Source: CAZPUI01 sp964415525 | GTDB lineage: Bacteria > Acidobacteriota > Holophagae > Holophagales > Holophagaceae | DNA: 18,535 nt | Direction of reading: 5' to 3' | Assembly: GCA_964415525.1 (NCBI GenBank) | Contig: CAYQAS010000084.1 | Coordinates: 1 to 18,535 of the forward strand | Notes under the pieces: model-generated | Seen by the model: the letters and a program-made list of their open reading frames with translations, nothing else | The model's database searches: none | What the model was told of the DNA's origin: nothing | Made by a program: the position numbers and the translations under genes | Shown: positions 8,932 to 16,280 of the stretch, piece by piece | Layout: each line of letters opens with the position of its first letter | Position numbering within the stretch: the stretch's first letter is position 1

Positions 8932-8948
8932 GGGTCTACCTGAGACCC
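8932..8948 (+). promoter_or_regulatory. Hairpin abutting the start codon of the pseudokinase gene
   Basis: GGGTCT-ACCTG-AGACCC forms a perfect six-base-pair stem with a five-base loop. It ends one base before the ATG at 8950. The only purine-rich stretch near the start codon (GAGA) lies in the 3' arm, so the ribosome-binding region would be masked. It may lower or control translation of the second gene relative to the first. Confidence 0.45.
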
Positions 8949-8949
8949 G

Positions 8950-10380
8950 ATGACCGTCCACGATCTGCCCGATCCCCCACCTTCTTCCTGGGAAACTCCC
9001 CATCCGATCGATCGGCCGGATGTGGAAGCCTTGCTCATGGCCTGGTCGGAGGCCATCCGACACGAGCACCGGGCAGACGATCTGGTGACGCTGGCGGAGG
9101 AACTCCAGAATGCCTTGCGTCAGCGGGAACAGTCCCTGGCGACCCTGCGCCAGGCGGCGCATGTCCTTAGCGCCACCAGCCGAATGGAAGCCATCGCCCT
9201 CCTGGCGCGGGATCTTTTCTGCGAATTGCTCGCAGCCCGCGCCGGCGTGGCATGGATGCTCGGCACCCGGTGCTTCGAGGCGAAGGCCGCCCTCGAAATC
9301 GATCGCACCCATGGCTCCCTGGACTTGCCTGCTCCGAATCCCTTTCCCGAGCAGCCACTCCTCCTCGGCCAGTGGCAGCGCCTGGAGCGCACGGACCTGC
9401 CCTCCCCTCTGCCCATCCTCCTGGCGGCCCTAGGGCACAGCCCCCTCTACGTCCCACTGGAGCACCAAGGGCTCCTGACCGGCTTCCTGCTCCTGGACGC
9501 CCAAAAGAATCTGGAACAAGATTCCGCCCTTGTCGACACGCTAGAACTGCTGCAACGCCTCTTTGCCGCGGCGATCCATCAGGCCTGGAACATCCGGGAC
9601 CTGGAGGACCAGCGGGAGCGTTTACGGGACGAGAGCACCCAGAGGGAGCGGCGGATGGAAACGCTCCAGCACGAGAATGCGGCCCTGGGCCAGGGTCAGG
9701 GCCACCGGATGGAATTCCTGGGGTTCGCCCTGGACCACGTCCGCCCGCTCTTCGGCCAACTGCTCGCCACCATGACGCGCCTGAAACAGGACCCCTCCCT
9801 GAGCCACGATGAACAGGGGAACCTGCTGCTGGAAGGCCTGTTGCTTGGCAAGCGGATGGCGGAATTCCTGCGCGATCTCACGGAGATGGCCCGGCCGGGT
9901 AGGGCGGTGGCCCCCACCCCCCCCATGCCGGTGGAACTGGGGGCACTGCTGGAAGAGATCCGCCCGGCGGTGGAGAACCTCCACGGGGCCGCCCGAGGCG
10001 ACTTCGACTGGCCCGATCTCTCTGACCTTCCCGAGATCCTGGCCAGCCGCGAACACCTGCGCCAGGTCCTCATCGCGCTGTGTCAGGGCGCCACCCGCCT
10101 CAGCCCCCAGGGCGACTTGCATCTCTGGGTCGAACGCGAACCCATGCACCTGGCCATTCGCCTGCTATTGGAAGGGCTGGAGATGCAGCCTGCGGACCCC
10201 TCCCTGCACCGCACCGGCTCCATGCCGGCCTCGGAGTATTACGCCCGTGGCAAGAGCAGCCCCGGCCTCGGCTTGGTGATCGCCGAGCACATCGTGAAGG
10301 GGATGGGCGGCAACCTGCGCCTGGACCGGGATTTCTTCGGCCAGGGCACCGTCGTCAGTCTGGAGTTCCCGCTGGCGTGA
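8950..10380 (+). CDS. Degenerate GAF histidine kinase (pseudokinase), tandem paralogue of the preceding gene
   Basis: The 476-residue product aligns end to end with the kinase at 7482. Shared features include PAPNPFP in the GAF region, the LYVPLEHQGLLTGF segment (LYFIPFEHQLLLMGF in the kinase), RDLEDQRERLR in the linker, WPDLSDLPE, QVLIAL and GKGMGG-like C-terminal text. The enzymatic residues are gone. The phospho-acceptor histidine is replaced by D262 in an ungapped alignment (an H lies next to it at 263), the N-box asparagine by G380, and the G1 aspartate by leucine. Only the G2-like PGLGLVI remains. The frame is intact over 1.4 kb, so it looks selected as a protein rather than decaying. 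A regulatory partner forming heterodimers with the active kinase is the simplest idea. It overlaps the convergent DUF502 gene by 26 bases. Confidence 0.88.
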   Translation: MTVHDLPDPPPSSWETPHPIDRPDVEALLMAWSEAIRHEHRADDLVTLAEELQNALRQREQSLATLRQAAHVLSATSRMEAIALLARDLFCELLAARAGVAWMLGTRCFEAKAALEIDRTHGSLDLPAPNPFPEQPLLLGQWQRLERTDLPSPLPILLAALGHSPLYVPLEHQGLLTGFLLLDAQKNLEQDSALVDTLELLQRLFAAAIHQAWNIRDLEDQRERLRDESTQRERRMETLQHENAALGQGQGHRMEFLGFALDHVRPLFGQLLATMTRLKQDPSLSHDEQGNLLLEGLLLGKRMAEFLRDLTEMARPGRAVAPTPPMPVELGALLEEIRPAVENLHGAARGDFDWPDLSDLPEILASREHLRQVLIALCQGATRLSPQGDLHLWVEREPMHLAIRLLLEGLEMQPADPSLHRTGSMPASEYYARGKSSPGLGLVIAEHIVKGMGGNLRLDRDFFGQGTVVSLEFPLA

Positions 10381-10966
10381 TCACGCCGCCCGAAACCACC
10401 CAGGTGAAAGCCTGCTCGGGGGTGACATCCAGGGGACGGACGCGATCCGCCTCCACCATGACCACGTAGCCCGAGGTCGGGTTGGGGGCCGTAGGGATAT
10501 AGACCGCAACACGACCTTCGCCGGCTTCGCCAATCCAGGTGCAGTCCCTCCGGGCCACGAAACCGAGGGTAAAAGAGCCGGGATGGGGCCATTCCACAAG
10601 GACGACCTCCCGGAAGCTTCCGCCTTGCCCGCTCTGGATGGCACCCATCAGCTGCTTGGTGGCGCCGTAGATGCCTTTCACCACCGGGATATGCATCATC
10701 AATTCGTCCATCCAGAAGCGCAGCTGCCGCCCCAGGAAATTGCCCATCAGGAGGCCGACGAGAAAGAGCAGCACCAGGGTGGCCAGGGCGGAAAGGAAGG
10801 CCAGTTCCCAGTAGGGGGGCATCGGCAATCCGAAGCGCTGGGAGGCCCAGGTGAGGGGCCCTTTGAAGACATCCACCAGTCCGCTGAAGATCACCTTCAA
10901 CAGCCAGACTGTCACCACCAGGGGCAGCAGGGTGATGATGCCCGCGACGAGATACTTCCGGATCAT
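10355..10966 (-). CDS. DUF502 family inner-membrane protein
   Basis: The 203-residue protein matches the DUF502 family, for which I know no firm biochemical role. It has two membrane helices (about 5-27 and 53-78). The conserved region between and after them includes LMMHIPVVKGIYGATKQL, the VYIPTAPNPTSGYVVMVE segment (about 150-167) and DVTPEQAFTWVVSGG near the end. The start at 10966 overlaps the pgsA stop by four bases (ATGA), so translation is likely coupled; a longer open frame into pgsA is discarded. The 3' end runs 26 bases into the convergent pseudokinase gene. The neighbour pgsA suggests an envelope or phospholipid context, but this is only by association. Confidence 0.9.
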   Translation of the reverse strand: MIRKYLVAGIITLLPLVVTVWLLKVIFSGLVDVFKGPLTWASQRFGLPMPPYWELAFLSALATLVLLFLVGLLMGNFLGRQLRFWMDELMMHIPVVKGIYGATKQLMGAIQSGQGGSFREVVLVEWPHPGSFTLGFVARRDCTWIGEAGEGRVAVYIPTAPNPTSGYVVMVEADRVRPLDVTPEQAFTWVVSGGVITPAGTPD

Positions 10967-11643
10967 GCCTGATCCTGGTCGCCCGACTCGGTCAGATGGC
11001 CACTGCTCTTCAGGATGCGGTCCCCCAGTAGGCGCCAGAATCCGCGGAAGTAGTTCGCAGCGCTCCAGAGGGCCATCACCATGGCCGCCCACATCAAGAC
11101 CTGCCCCATTCCCGCGAAGAAGCCCCAGGGATTCAGATAGCGCAGGTTGCCCCGGAAGAACTCACCCACAGACCAGTAGCGGAAGACCTCCGCACCCGTC
11201 CAGTGAAGGAGCCAGCCATCGAGAATCGGACCGAAGAGCAGGCAGCTGATGGCGGCGATCTGGGCCCCCAGCTTCCATTTGCCGAGCCAGTCCGCGGCGA
11301 TGGTGACCCCTTCCTCACTGGCAATGCCCCGCAGCCCCGTGATGGCCATCTCCCGCGAAAGGATGATGAAGGCCATCCAGGCCGGCGTGAGGTTCAGCTC
11401 GATGAGACTCAGCAGGGCTCCGGAGACCAGGAGCTTGTCGGCCAGGGGGTCCAGCAGCTTGCCCAGGACGGTGATCTGGCGCCACTTGCGGGCCAAATAG
11501 CCGTCGTAGAAGTCGGTGATGCAGGCCACCCAGAAGACCACCGAGCCGATGATCTCGTGATGGGCCACGCGCGTCATGAGCACGACCACCAGGATCGGAA
11601 CCATCAGGATGCGGGCGAAAGTGAGGAGATTCGGCAGATTCAT
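10963..11643 (-). CDS. pgsA: CDP-diacylglycerol--glycerol-3-phosphate 3-phosphatidyltransferase
   Basis: PgsA makes phosphatidylglycerol phosphate from CDP-diacylglycerol and glycerol-3-phosphate in the inner membrane, the committed step to phosphatidylglycerol and cardiolipin. The 226-residue protein opens MNLPNLLTFARI, the typical start. It carries the CDP-alcohol phosphotransferase signature with D44, D47, G48, A51, R52, G61, D65 and D69 (DFYDGYLAR then GKLLDPLADK). Several membrane helices follow. The REMAITGLR motif near 110-120 is characteristic of PgsA rather than of PssA or cardiolipin synthase. The protein is a little longer than usual (about 180-200), mainly through a segment around 155-185. 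The open frame continues upstream, but homology begins at the chosen ATG. No clear Shine-Dalgarno is seen there. DUF502 follows with coupled overlap. Confidence 0.93.
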   Translation of the reverse strand: MNLPNLLTFARILMVPILVVVLMTRVAHHEIIGSVVFWVACITDFYDGYLARKWRQITVLGKLLDPLADKLLVSGALLSLIELNLTPAWMAFIILSREMAITGLRGIASEEGVTIAADWLGKWKLGAQIAAISCLLFGPILDGWLLHWTGAEVFRYWSVGEFFRGNLRYLNPWGFFAGMGQVLMWAAMVMALWSAANYFRGFWRLLGDRILKSSGHLTESGDQDQA

Positions 11644-11678
11644 GCGGGCGGGGCTTTCATTCACAAAGGGAGAACAGT

Positions 11679-12287
11679 CTACAGCACCGTGACCTGTCCT
11701 CCCGCAAGGGCGCGCTGCCAGATCAGATCCTCCTGGATCTCGAAACCGTCGTTTTCGGTCAGGAGTGCGCACTCTCGGGAAAGCAGGACTGGAATCCCGC
11801 GCCCTTGAAGCTCCTCGAGCACCCTTACCGCCTCAGGATCCTCCAGCAAATGCAGTCCATCAAGGGCCAGCACGAGCCACGGGGTGCCTTCAGGGAGCTG
11901 ACGAAGCACGCCCAACAGGAGTCGACGCCCCTGACCCGAACGCCCGGCCCCCAGGGATTCCCGCAAGAGGAGCGCCGGACGCAGCGCAGGTTTCAGCACG
12001 GGTGGAGGCGGCAGTGGAATCACTGTTGGCAGGGAAGCCAGGGAGGTAGGGGCGATCTCCAGCCGCCACCAGCCCTGCTCCCGGTGGACCCCCGCCTGGC
12101 GTCCTCGCTGGGCCAGCAGGCGCACCAGATTGTCCCTGAGCATCTCCTCCGGCGGGATGGCCACATCCAGTGCCTCGCCAGGGTGATCCTCCAGCGCCTG
12201 ATGCAGCATCAGCACCGACTGCGAGACCGTCAGGTCCAGGAGATCGAGCAGCTTGGGTTCCATGGGGGAAGTGTAGGACGGATCCAT
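11679..12287 (-). CDS. YedF-like protein (TusA-like plus DsrE-like domain) lacking the key cysteines
   Basis: I read this 202-residue protein as a divergent YedF. The first 80 residues resemble a TusA/SirA domain: LLDLLDLTVSQSVLMLHQAL sits where family members have RGLxCPxPVLxxxxAL, followed by DNLVRLLAQRG and WWRLEI. Residues about 103-202 resemble the YedF DsrE-like domain: a SLGAGRSGQGRRLLLGVL stretch, LVLALDGLHLL, VRVLEELQGRGIPVLLSREC and a final GGQVTVL. The CPxP cysteine is replaced (VSQS), and of the CGxCL pair only the second cysteine remains (SREC). Sulfur or selenium transfer by the normal mechanism therefore seems unlikely. It lies 35 bases upstream of pgsA on the same strand. The start may be 12287 (AGG and GGAG close by) or 12263. 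The assignment rests on pattern memory. Confidence 0.6.
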   Translation of the reverse strand: MDPSYTSPMEPKLLDLLDLTVSQSVLMLHQALEDHPGEALDVAIPPEEMLRDNLVRLLAQRGRQAGVHREQGWWRLEIAPTSLASLPTVIPLPPPPVLKPALRPALLLRESLGAGRSGQGRRLLLGVLRQLPEGTPWLVLALDGLHLLEDPEAVRVLEELQGRGIPVLLSRECALLTENDGFEIQEDLIWQRALAGGQVTVL

Positions 12288-12290
12288 CTC

Positions 12291-12318
12291 CGCCTGAACC
12301 TGACCGAATGATCAGGCG
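12291..12318. repeat. Inverted repeat between the YedF-like and DUF5916 genes
   Basis: CGCCTGA (12291-12297) and TCAGGCG (12312-12318) form perfect seven-base arms around 14 bases. A nested alternative is CCTGA/TCAGG with an eight-base loop. It lies just upstream of the minus-strand start at 12287 and about 95 bases before the plus-strand start at 12414. In this divergent gap it could be an operator or a leader hairpin. The rest of the gap (12319-12403) shows nothing I can name. Confidence 0.4.
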
Positions 12319-12413
12319 CTTCGCAGGCTGGCATCAGGCTCGGAACCGAGGATGGGTGCATCGGTCCATCGCCCCACCCGCCGCAGCGGCCACAGCCCCT
12401 GCCTGGAGGTTCC

Positions 12414-14840
12414 ATGCCCCTGTCGAATCGTCTTCGCACCACCCTCTTGCTTGCCCTCGTTTCAGGTCTGCCCGGGTTCACCGCCCCGACCGCCGAAACC
12501 CGCAAGCAGGTCCGAGCGGTGCGGACGGCGATGCCCCTGGTGCTGGACGGACGGCTGGAAGAGGTCATCTGGGCACAGGCGCCGGCGGCGAGCGGCTTCG
12601 CCGTGCTCTCCCCGGACCTGGGCGCGGTGCCCCGCAACGACACCCAAGTCCGCATCGTCTACGACGACCACTTCGTATGCATCGGCGCTCGGATGACCCA
12701 TCCGAAGGGCGCCGCCACCCTCGTCCGCCAGCTGCACCGCCGGGACCAAGACAGCGCCAGCGACTGGTTCGGGGTCTACATCGACAGCCTCCACGATCGC
12801 CGCTCCGCCTTCGCCTTCATGGTGAATGCCGCCGGGGTGCAGCAGGACCGGGTGGTCTACCAAGAGTTCAACGAGGACACGAGCTGGGATGGGGTGTGGG
12901 AGAGCGCGGTGTCCTGCGATGCGGACGGCTGGACCGCGGAGATCCGCATCCCGCTTTCACTCCTGCGCCTCAAGCCCACGGGGGATGGTCAGGTCTGGGG
13001 CATCAACTTCCTTCGGGCGGACTATCTGCCCAAGAAGGAGGTTTCCCTGTGGCAGGTGGTGCCCCGGGGCGTGAACGCCTGGGTGAGCGCCTTTCCGGAT
13101 CTGGTGGGCATCGAGGGCGTGAAGCCCCAAGCACGCCGGGAGTGGATCCCCTACCTGAGCATCCAGCGGAAATTCGAGACGGCCCAGGGCTTCGACGACC
13201 GCAAGGCCACCCACCGCGCCGGTCTGGATGCGCACCTCGGCATCAACGCCTATTCCCAGCTGGACCTCACCCTGCGGCCCGACTTCGGACAGGTGGAGGT
13301 GGACCAGGCCGTATTGAACCTGGGCACCTACGAGACTTTCTTTCCGGAGAAGCGCCCCTTCTTCCTGGAGGGCATGGAGCTCTTCCAGTTCACGGGACCG
13401 CAGCTCTTCTACAGCCGCCGCATCGGCCGCGGCGCGGGGGATCCAACCCTCGCGGAAGGGGAAACCCTCGTGGATCGGCCTGCCGCCGCAGAGATCCTCG
13501 GAGCCGCCAAGTGGACCTCCAAGCGGCCGAGTGGCCTGAATGTCGGCGCGCTGGTGGCGCGGGTGGACGCGGCCCGGGCCACGGTGCGGGACGCCGAAGG
13601 ACGGGATACCCAGCGAGAACTCAGCCCCCTGACCCAGGTGGCGGTGCTTCGAGCCACCCAGTCCCTCGACGCCCGGGGCTCTTTTGTCGGAGGTTTCGGC
13701 TCCTTCCTGTCCCAGGCCGGGGTGGACGGACGCCAAGCATTGGTGGGGGGCGCGGATCTGGTGCTCAAGTCAACCGACCAGGGACGTCGGCTGGAGTTCT
13801 CCGCCGTGGGCACTTCCGCCGGTCCTCACAGGGATCCCGCCACGGGCCACTACGCACGCTTCCAGCTGGATCAGCAGTGGAAGAACGGGTGGAGCCTCAA
13901 CGCCGCCAGCGTCCGCGCCTCCCGGGACTTCAATCCCAACGACCTGGGCTTCACGCCGCGCCCCGACCGCCAGATGTTCGAGCTGGACCTCCACCGGTCC
14001 TGGGATCAACCCTCGGGCCCTTGGCGCAACCGCTCCTGGCATGGGGTCTATCTCCTGGAGCGGGATCTCGCGGGCCAGCCGTTCAATCATTTCGTCGGAA
14101 CGTCCGTTCGCACGGAGTTCACCAGCGGATGGGCCGTACTGTTGGGTGCCGAGCGCAATTTCTCGACCCGGGACGATCGGGAGCTGCGCACGTTCCGCGA
14201 CCCCGTGAAGAAGTATTTCCGGGTCGAGGCCTATCCAAACGTGTTCGCCAACCTCGATGCGCCCAGCCACTGGCCCTGGTCCCTCGGGCTGCGCTGGAAC
14301 CGTCAGGCCCGGGAGGGCGGCCCCACGCAATGGGCCTCGGTCTGGCAGTCCATCCGTCCCCTGCCCCAGATGGAAATCCAGGCCGAAACGAGCCTCACCC
14401 GCGAAACCGGCGAGCCGCATTACGTGGAAACCCAAGGCAGCACGCCCATCGTGGGCCTGCGCCACATGACATCTCTGAACCAGACCCTGACGGTCTCGTA
14501 CGCCTTCAGCCCCCGCCTCACGCTCCAGGTCTTCAGCCAGTGGATGAGCGCCAGCTGGGCCTTCCGCGAGCTCAAGACCTGGAATGGGCCCGAAGCCTTT
14601 CAAGCAGGCGCCCGCAGCGATCAGGCAACCGCCAGCGACCGCCTCTGGAACCTTCACCTGATCACCCGCTGGGAGTTCCGCCCGGGCTCCACCCTCTATG
14701 CGGTCTACACCCACGGCGCCTGCAACGGTGACCCGAGCCCCGAGCCCGGACACATCCGGCCCCGGGCAGATCTTGCGGCCCTGCGCAGCGCCCCCAGCGA
14801 CGACGTCGTTCAACTCAAGCTCAGCTGGCTGTTCCGCTGA
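12414..14840 (+). CDS. DUF5916 outer-membrane protein with N-terminal CBM9-like domain
   Basis: The 808-residue protein has a signal peptide (about 1-24, hydrophobic TLLLALVSGLPGF). A CBM9-like beta-sandwich follows (about 38-230): PLVLDGRLEEVIWAQAP, VRIVYDDHFVCIGARM, SDWFGVYIDSLHDRRSAFAF, VNAAGVQQD and GWTAEIRIPLSLLRL. The DUF5916 region runs to the end and includes LRPDFGQVEVDQAVLNLG, ETFFPEKRPFFLEG and FYSRRIGR. After that the pattern of alternating residues fits a beta barrel. Family members occur in Acidobacteriota, Bacteroidota and Xanthomonads, and are thought to sit in the outer membrane; the substrate is not established. GGAGG lies 6-10 bases before the ATG. It begins an apparent four-gene unit (next gene 20 bases on). 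The protein ends in LFR, not the usual terminal aromatic. No frameshift is seen. Confidence 0.87.
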   Translation: MPLSNRLRTTLLLALVSGLPGFTAPTAETRKQVRAVRTAMPLVLDGRLEEVIWAQAPAASGFAVLSPDLGAVPRNDTQVRIVYDDHFVCIGARMTHPKGAATLVRQLHRRDQDSASDWFGVYIDSLHDRRSAFAFMVNAAGVQQDRVVYQEFNEDTSWDGVWESAVSCDADGWTAEIRIPLSLLRLKPTGDGQVWGINFLRADYLPKKEVSLWQVVPRGVNAWVSAFPDLVGIEGVKPQARREWIPYLSIQRKFETAQGFDDRKATHRAGLDAHLGINAYSQLDLTLRPDFGQVEVDQAVLNLGTYETFFPEKRPFFLEGMELFQFTGPQLFYSRRIGRGAGDPTLAEGETLVDRPAAAEILGAAKWTSKRPSGLNVGALVARVDAARATVRDAEGRDTQRELSPLTQVAVLRATQSLDARGSFVGGFGSFLSQAGVDGRQALVGGADLVLKSTDQGRRLEFSAVGTSAGPHRDPATGHYARFQLDQQWKNGWSLNAASVRASRDFNPNDLGFTPRPDRQMFELDLHRSWDQPSGPWRNRSWHGVYLLERDLAGQPFNHFVGTSVRTEFTSGWAVLLGAERNFSTRDDRELRTFRDPVKKYFRVEAYPNVFANLDAPSHWPWSLGLRWNRQAREGGPTQWASVWQSIRPLPQMEIQAETSLTRETGEPHYVETQGSTPIVGLRHMTSLNQTLTVSYAFSPRLTLQVFSQWMSASWAFRELKTWNGPEAFQAGARSDQATASDRLWNLHLITRWEFRPGSTLYAVYTHGACNGDPSPEPGHIRPRADLAALRSAPSDDVVQLKLSWLFR

Positions 14841-14860
14841 GCCCTTCCACGGAGGCCACC

Positions 14861-15589
14861 ATGCCCCTGCCTGTCTTCCTCCCCGCGATGCTCCTCGGAG
14901 TCCCCCCCGTGCCCGCCCCGCCTCGGCCCCCCAGCCCTCCCCCCGTGCAGGGCTCGCTGCGGCCTCCCCATCCCCCCGTTCCGCCGCCCGCACCCCGGGC
15001 GCCCAAGGCCTCCGGTGCGATCCAGTCCTACGCCCTGGTGGAGCACGACGGCCCGAGCACCACCCGCATGCACTCCAACGGGGGGTCGCTGCACGCCCTG
15101 AAGGGCCTGGAAGCGCGCTTCGGATCGTCCTACGCCTGGTTCCGCACCGGTGGCGCGTCCTATGTGGTGAAGGATCCTGCCACCCTCGGCCGGGCCCGGG
15201 AGTGCTTCAAAACAGAGGCGGCTTTCGAGTCGGAGGAGCAGGCCCTCGAGCGGGAGGAGGAGCAGCTCGAACGGCGGGAGGAAGCCCTGGACACCCGCAG
15301 CGACAAGCTGGACGAGCGCGAGGAGGCCCTGGACGAGCAGGAAGAGGAGGGCAAGCCCGCCAAGGCCGAGCGCGAGTCCCTGCGCAAGGATCGCGCCGCC
15401 CTGGAGCAGGAACGTCGCGAGCTCGAGCGGATGCAGGGGGCCCTGGAGCGCCGACAGCACGAGCTGGAGCGCCGTCAGGAAGCTGCGGAGCATGCGGCGG
15501 AGAAGGCCTTGGAGCAGGTGCTTTTGAATGCCGTGAAGACTGGCCTCGCCCAGCGCGTGGACAGCCCTGAGGTAGCGCGGAAACGATAG
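14861..15589 (+). CDS. Secreted protein with proline-rich segment, YALV/WFR module and long coiled coil
   Basis: No named family is certain. The 242-residue product has a hydrophobic N-terminus (MPLPVFLPAMLLGVPPVP), probably a signal peptide. A proline-rich stretch (about 15-49) leads to a compact module (about 55-117) with SYALVEHDG, YAWFRTGGASYVVKDP and ATLGRARECF. A highly charged helix fills about 124-222. That helix repeats in sevens (EREEEQL, ERREEAL, DTRSDKL, DEREEAL, then after a GKPAKAE break LEQERRE, LERMQGA, LERRQHE, LERRQEA), so a long coiled coil is near certain. I recall the YALV/WFR/YVV.D module followed by repetitive helices from acidobacterial secreted and BlaR-like proteins. 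GGAGG lies 7-11 bases before the ATG. It stands between the DUF5916 gene (20 bases) and the response regulator (19 bases). Confidence 0.75.
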   Translation: MPLPVFLPAMLLGVPPVPAPPRPPSPPPVQGSLRPPHPPVPPPAPRAPKASGAIQSYALVEHDGPSTTRMHSNGGSLHALKGLEARFGSSYAWFRTGGASYVVKDPATLGRARECFKTEAAFESEEQALEREEEQLERREEALDTRSDKLDEREEALDEQEEEGKPAKAERESLRKDRAALEQERRELERMQGALERRQHELERRQEAAEHAAEKALEQVLLNAVKTGLAQRVDSPEVARKR

Positions 15590-15608
15590 GACACCATCCG
15601 GAGCCGAC

Positions 15609-16280
15609 ATGATCCTTCTCGTCGAAGATGACCGCCGCGCCGCCCTCGCCCTCCAGCGGGGTCTGGAGCAGGAGGGATTCCAGGTGGACCTGGCCTTCGA
15701 CGGGGAGGAGGGCCTGCATCGCGCCCAGGAAAAGCGCTACGACCTGCTCCTGCTGGACGTGATGATGCCGGGGCTGGATGGGTTCACGCTGCTCTCGGAA
15801 CTGCGCGCCCAGGGGCAGGAAACGCCGGTGATCTTCCTGACGGCGCGGGACGCCCTGCCCGACCGCCTGCGGGGCCTGAGTGCCGGGGGTGGCGACTACC
15901 TGGTGAAGCCTTTCGCATTCTCCGAGCTCCTGTTGCGCCTCCGCAACCTCCTGCAGCGCCAGGTTCGACCGGAGCGCACCTTCACCGTGGGCGATCTCAG
16001 CTTGGATCCCGCTCAACGGAAGGTCTACCGGGCCGGTCAGCGCCTCGACCTCACGGCCCAGGAATACGCCTTGCTGGAGCTCCTGGCGCGCCACGCGGGC
16101 CACACCGTCACCCGCATGCGCATCACCGAGACCCTCTGGGACCTCGCCTACGACGGCGATCCCAACCTGGTGGACGCAGCGGTGCGCCGTCTGCGCCGCA
16201 AGGTGGACGAGCCCTTCCCCCAGAAACTCATCCAGACCCACCGCTCCGTGGGTTACCGACTGGAAGTGCCCCGTGCGTAG
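15609..16280 (+). CDS. OmpR-family two-component response regulator
   Basis: The DNA-binding transcription regulator has 223 residues. The receiver domain (1-115) has the acidic pocket D7/D8, phospho-acceptor D50 in LLLDVMMPGLDG, the switch residue T78 (FLTARD) and K100 (YLVKPF). The C-terminal winged helix (about 125-221) shows LTAQEYALLELLARHAG, VTRMRITETLWD and VDAAVRRLRRKVD, ending HRSVGYRLE, as in the CusR/QseB group. GGAG lies 6-9 bases before the ATG. The sensor-kinase gene starts inside its last codons, so the two are surely partners. The targets are unknown. The simplest candidates are the genes of its own operon (DUF5916 and coiled-coil proteins). Confidence 0.95.
   Translation: MILLVEDDRRAALALQRGLEQEGFQVDLAFDGEEGLHRAQEKRYDLLLLDVMMPGLDGFTLLSELRAQGQETPVIFLTARDALPDRLRGLSAGGGDYLVKPFAFSELLLRLRNLLQRQVRPERTFTVGDLSLDPAQRKVYRAGQRLDLTAQEYALLELLARHAGHTVTRMRITETLWDLAYDGDPNLVDAAVRRLRRKVDEPFPQKLIQTHRSVGYRLEVPRA

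Noticed and set aside
8950..10380. Calling the second GAF kinase a pseudogene
   Set aside because: No stop or frameshift occurs in 476 codons and structural segments are conserved; only catalytic residues are changed, so a pseudokinase fits better.
12170..14731. Plus-strand open frame of 853 codons, longer than the DUF5916 gene in the same place
   Set aside because: Its product is dominated by Arg, Gly and Pro, has no domain, and begins inside the minus-strand YedF-like gene. The overlapping frame shows clear DUF5916 and CBM9 motifs with a signal peptide and a good ribosome-binding site.
13770..14993. Minus-strand open frame of 407 codons opposite DUF5916
   Set aside because: No motif and no ribosome-binding context; it is a shadow of the real gene.
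15230..15526. Tandem DNA repeat in the coiled-coil gene
   Set aside because: The 21-base periodicity reflects the protein heptads; codons vary between units, so it is not a DNA-level repeat array.
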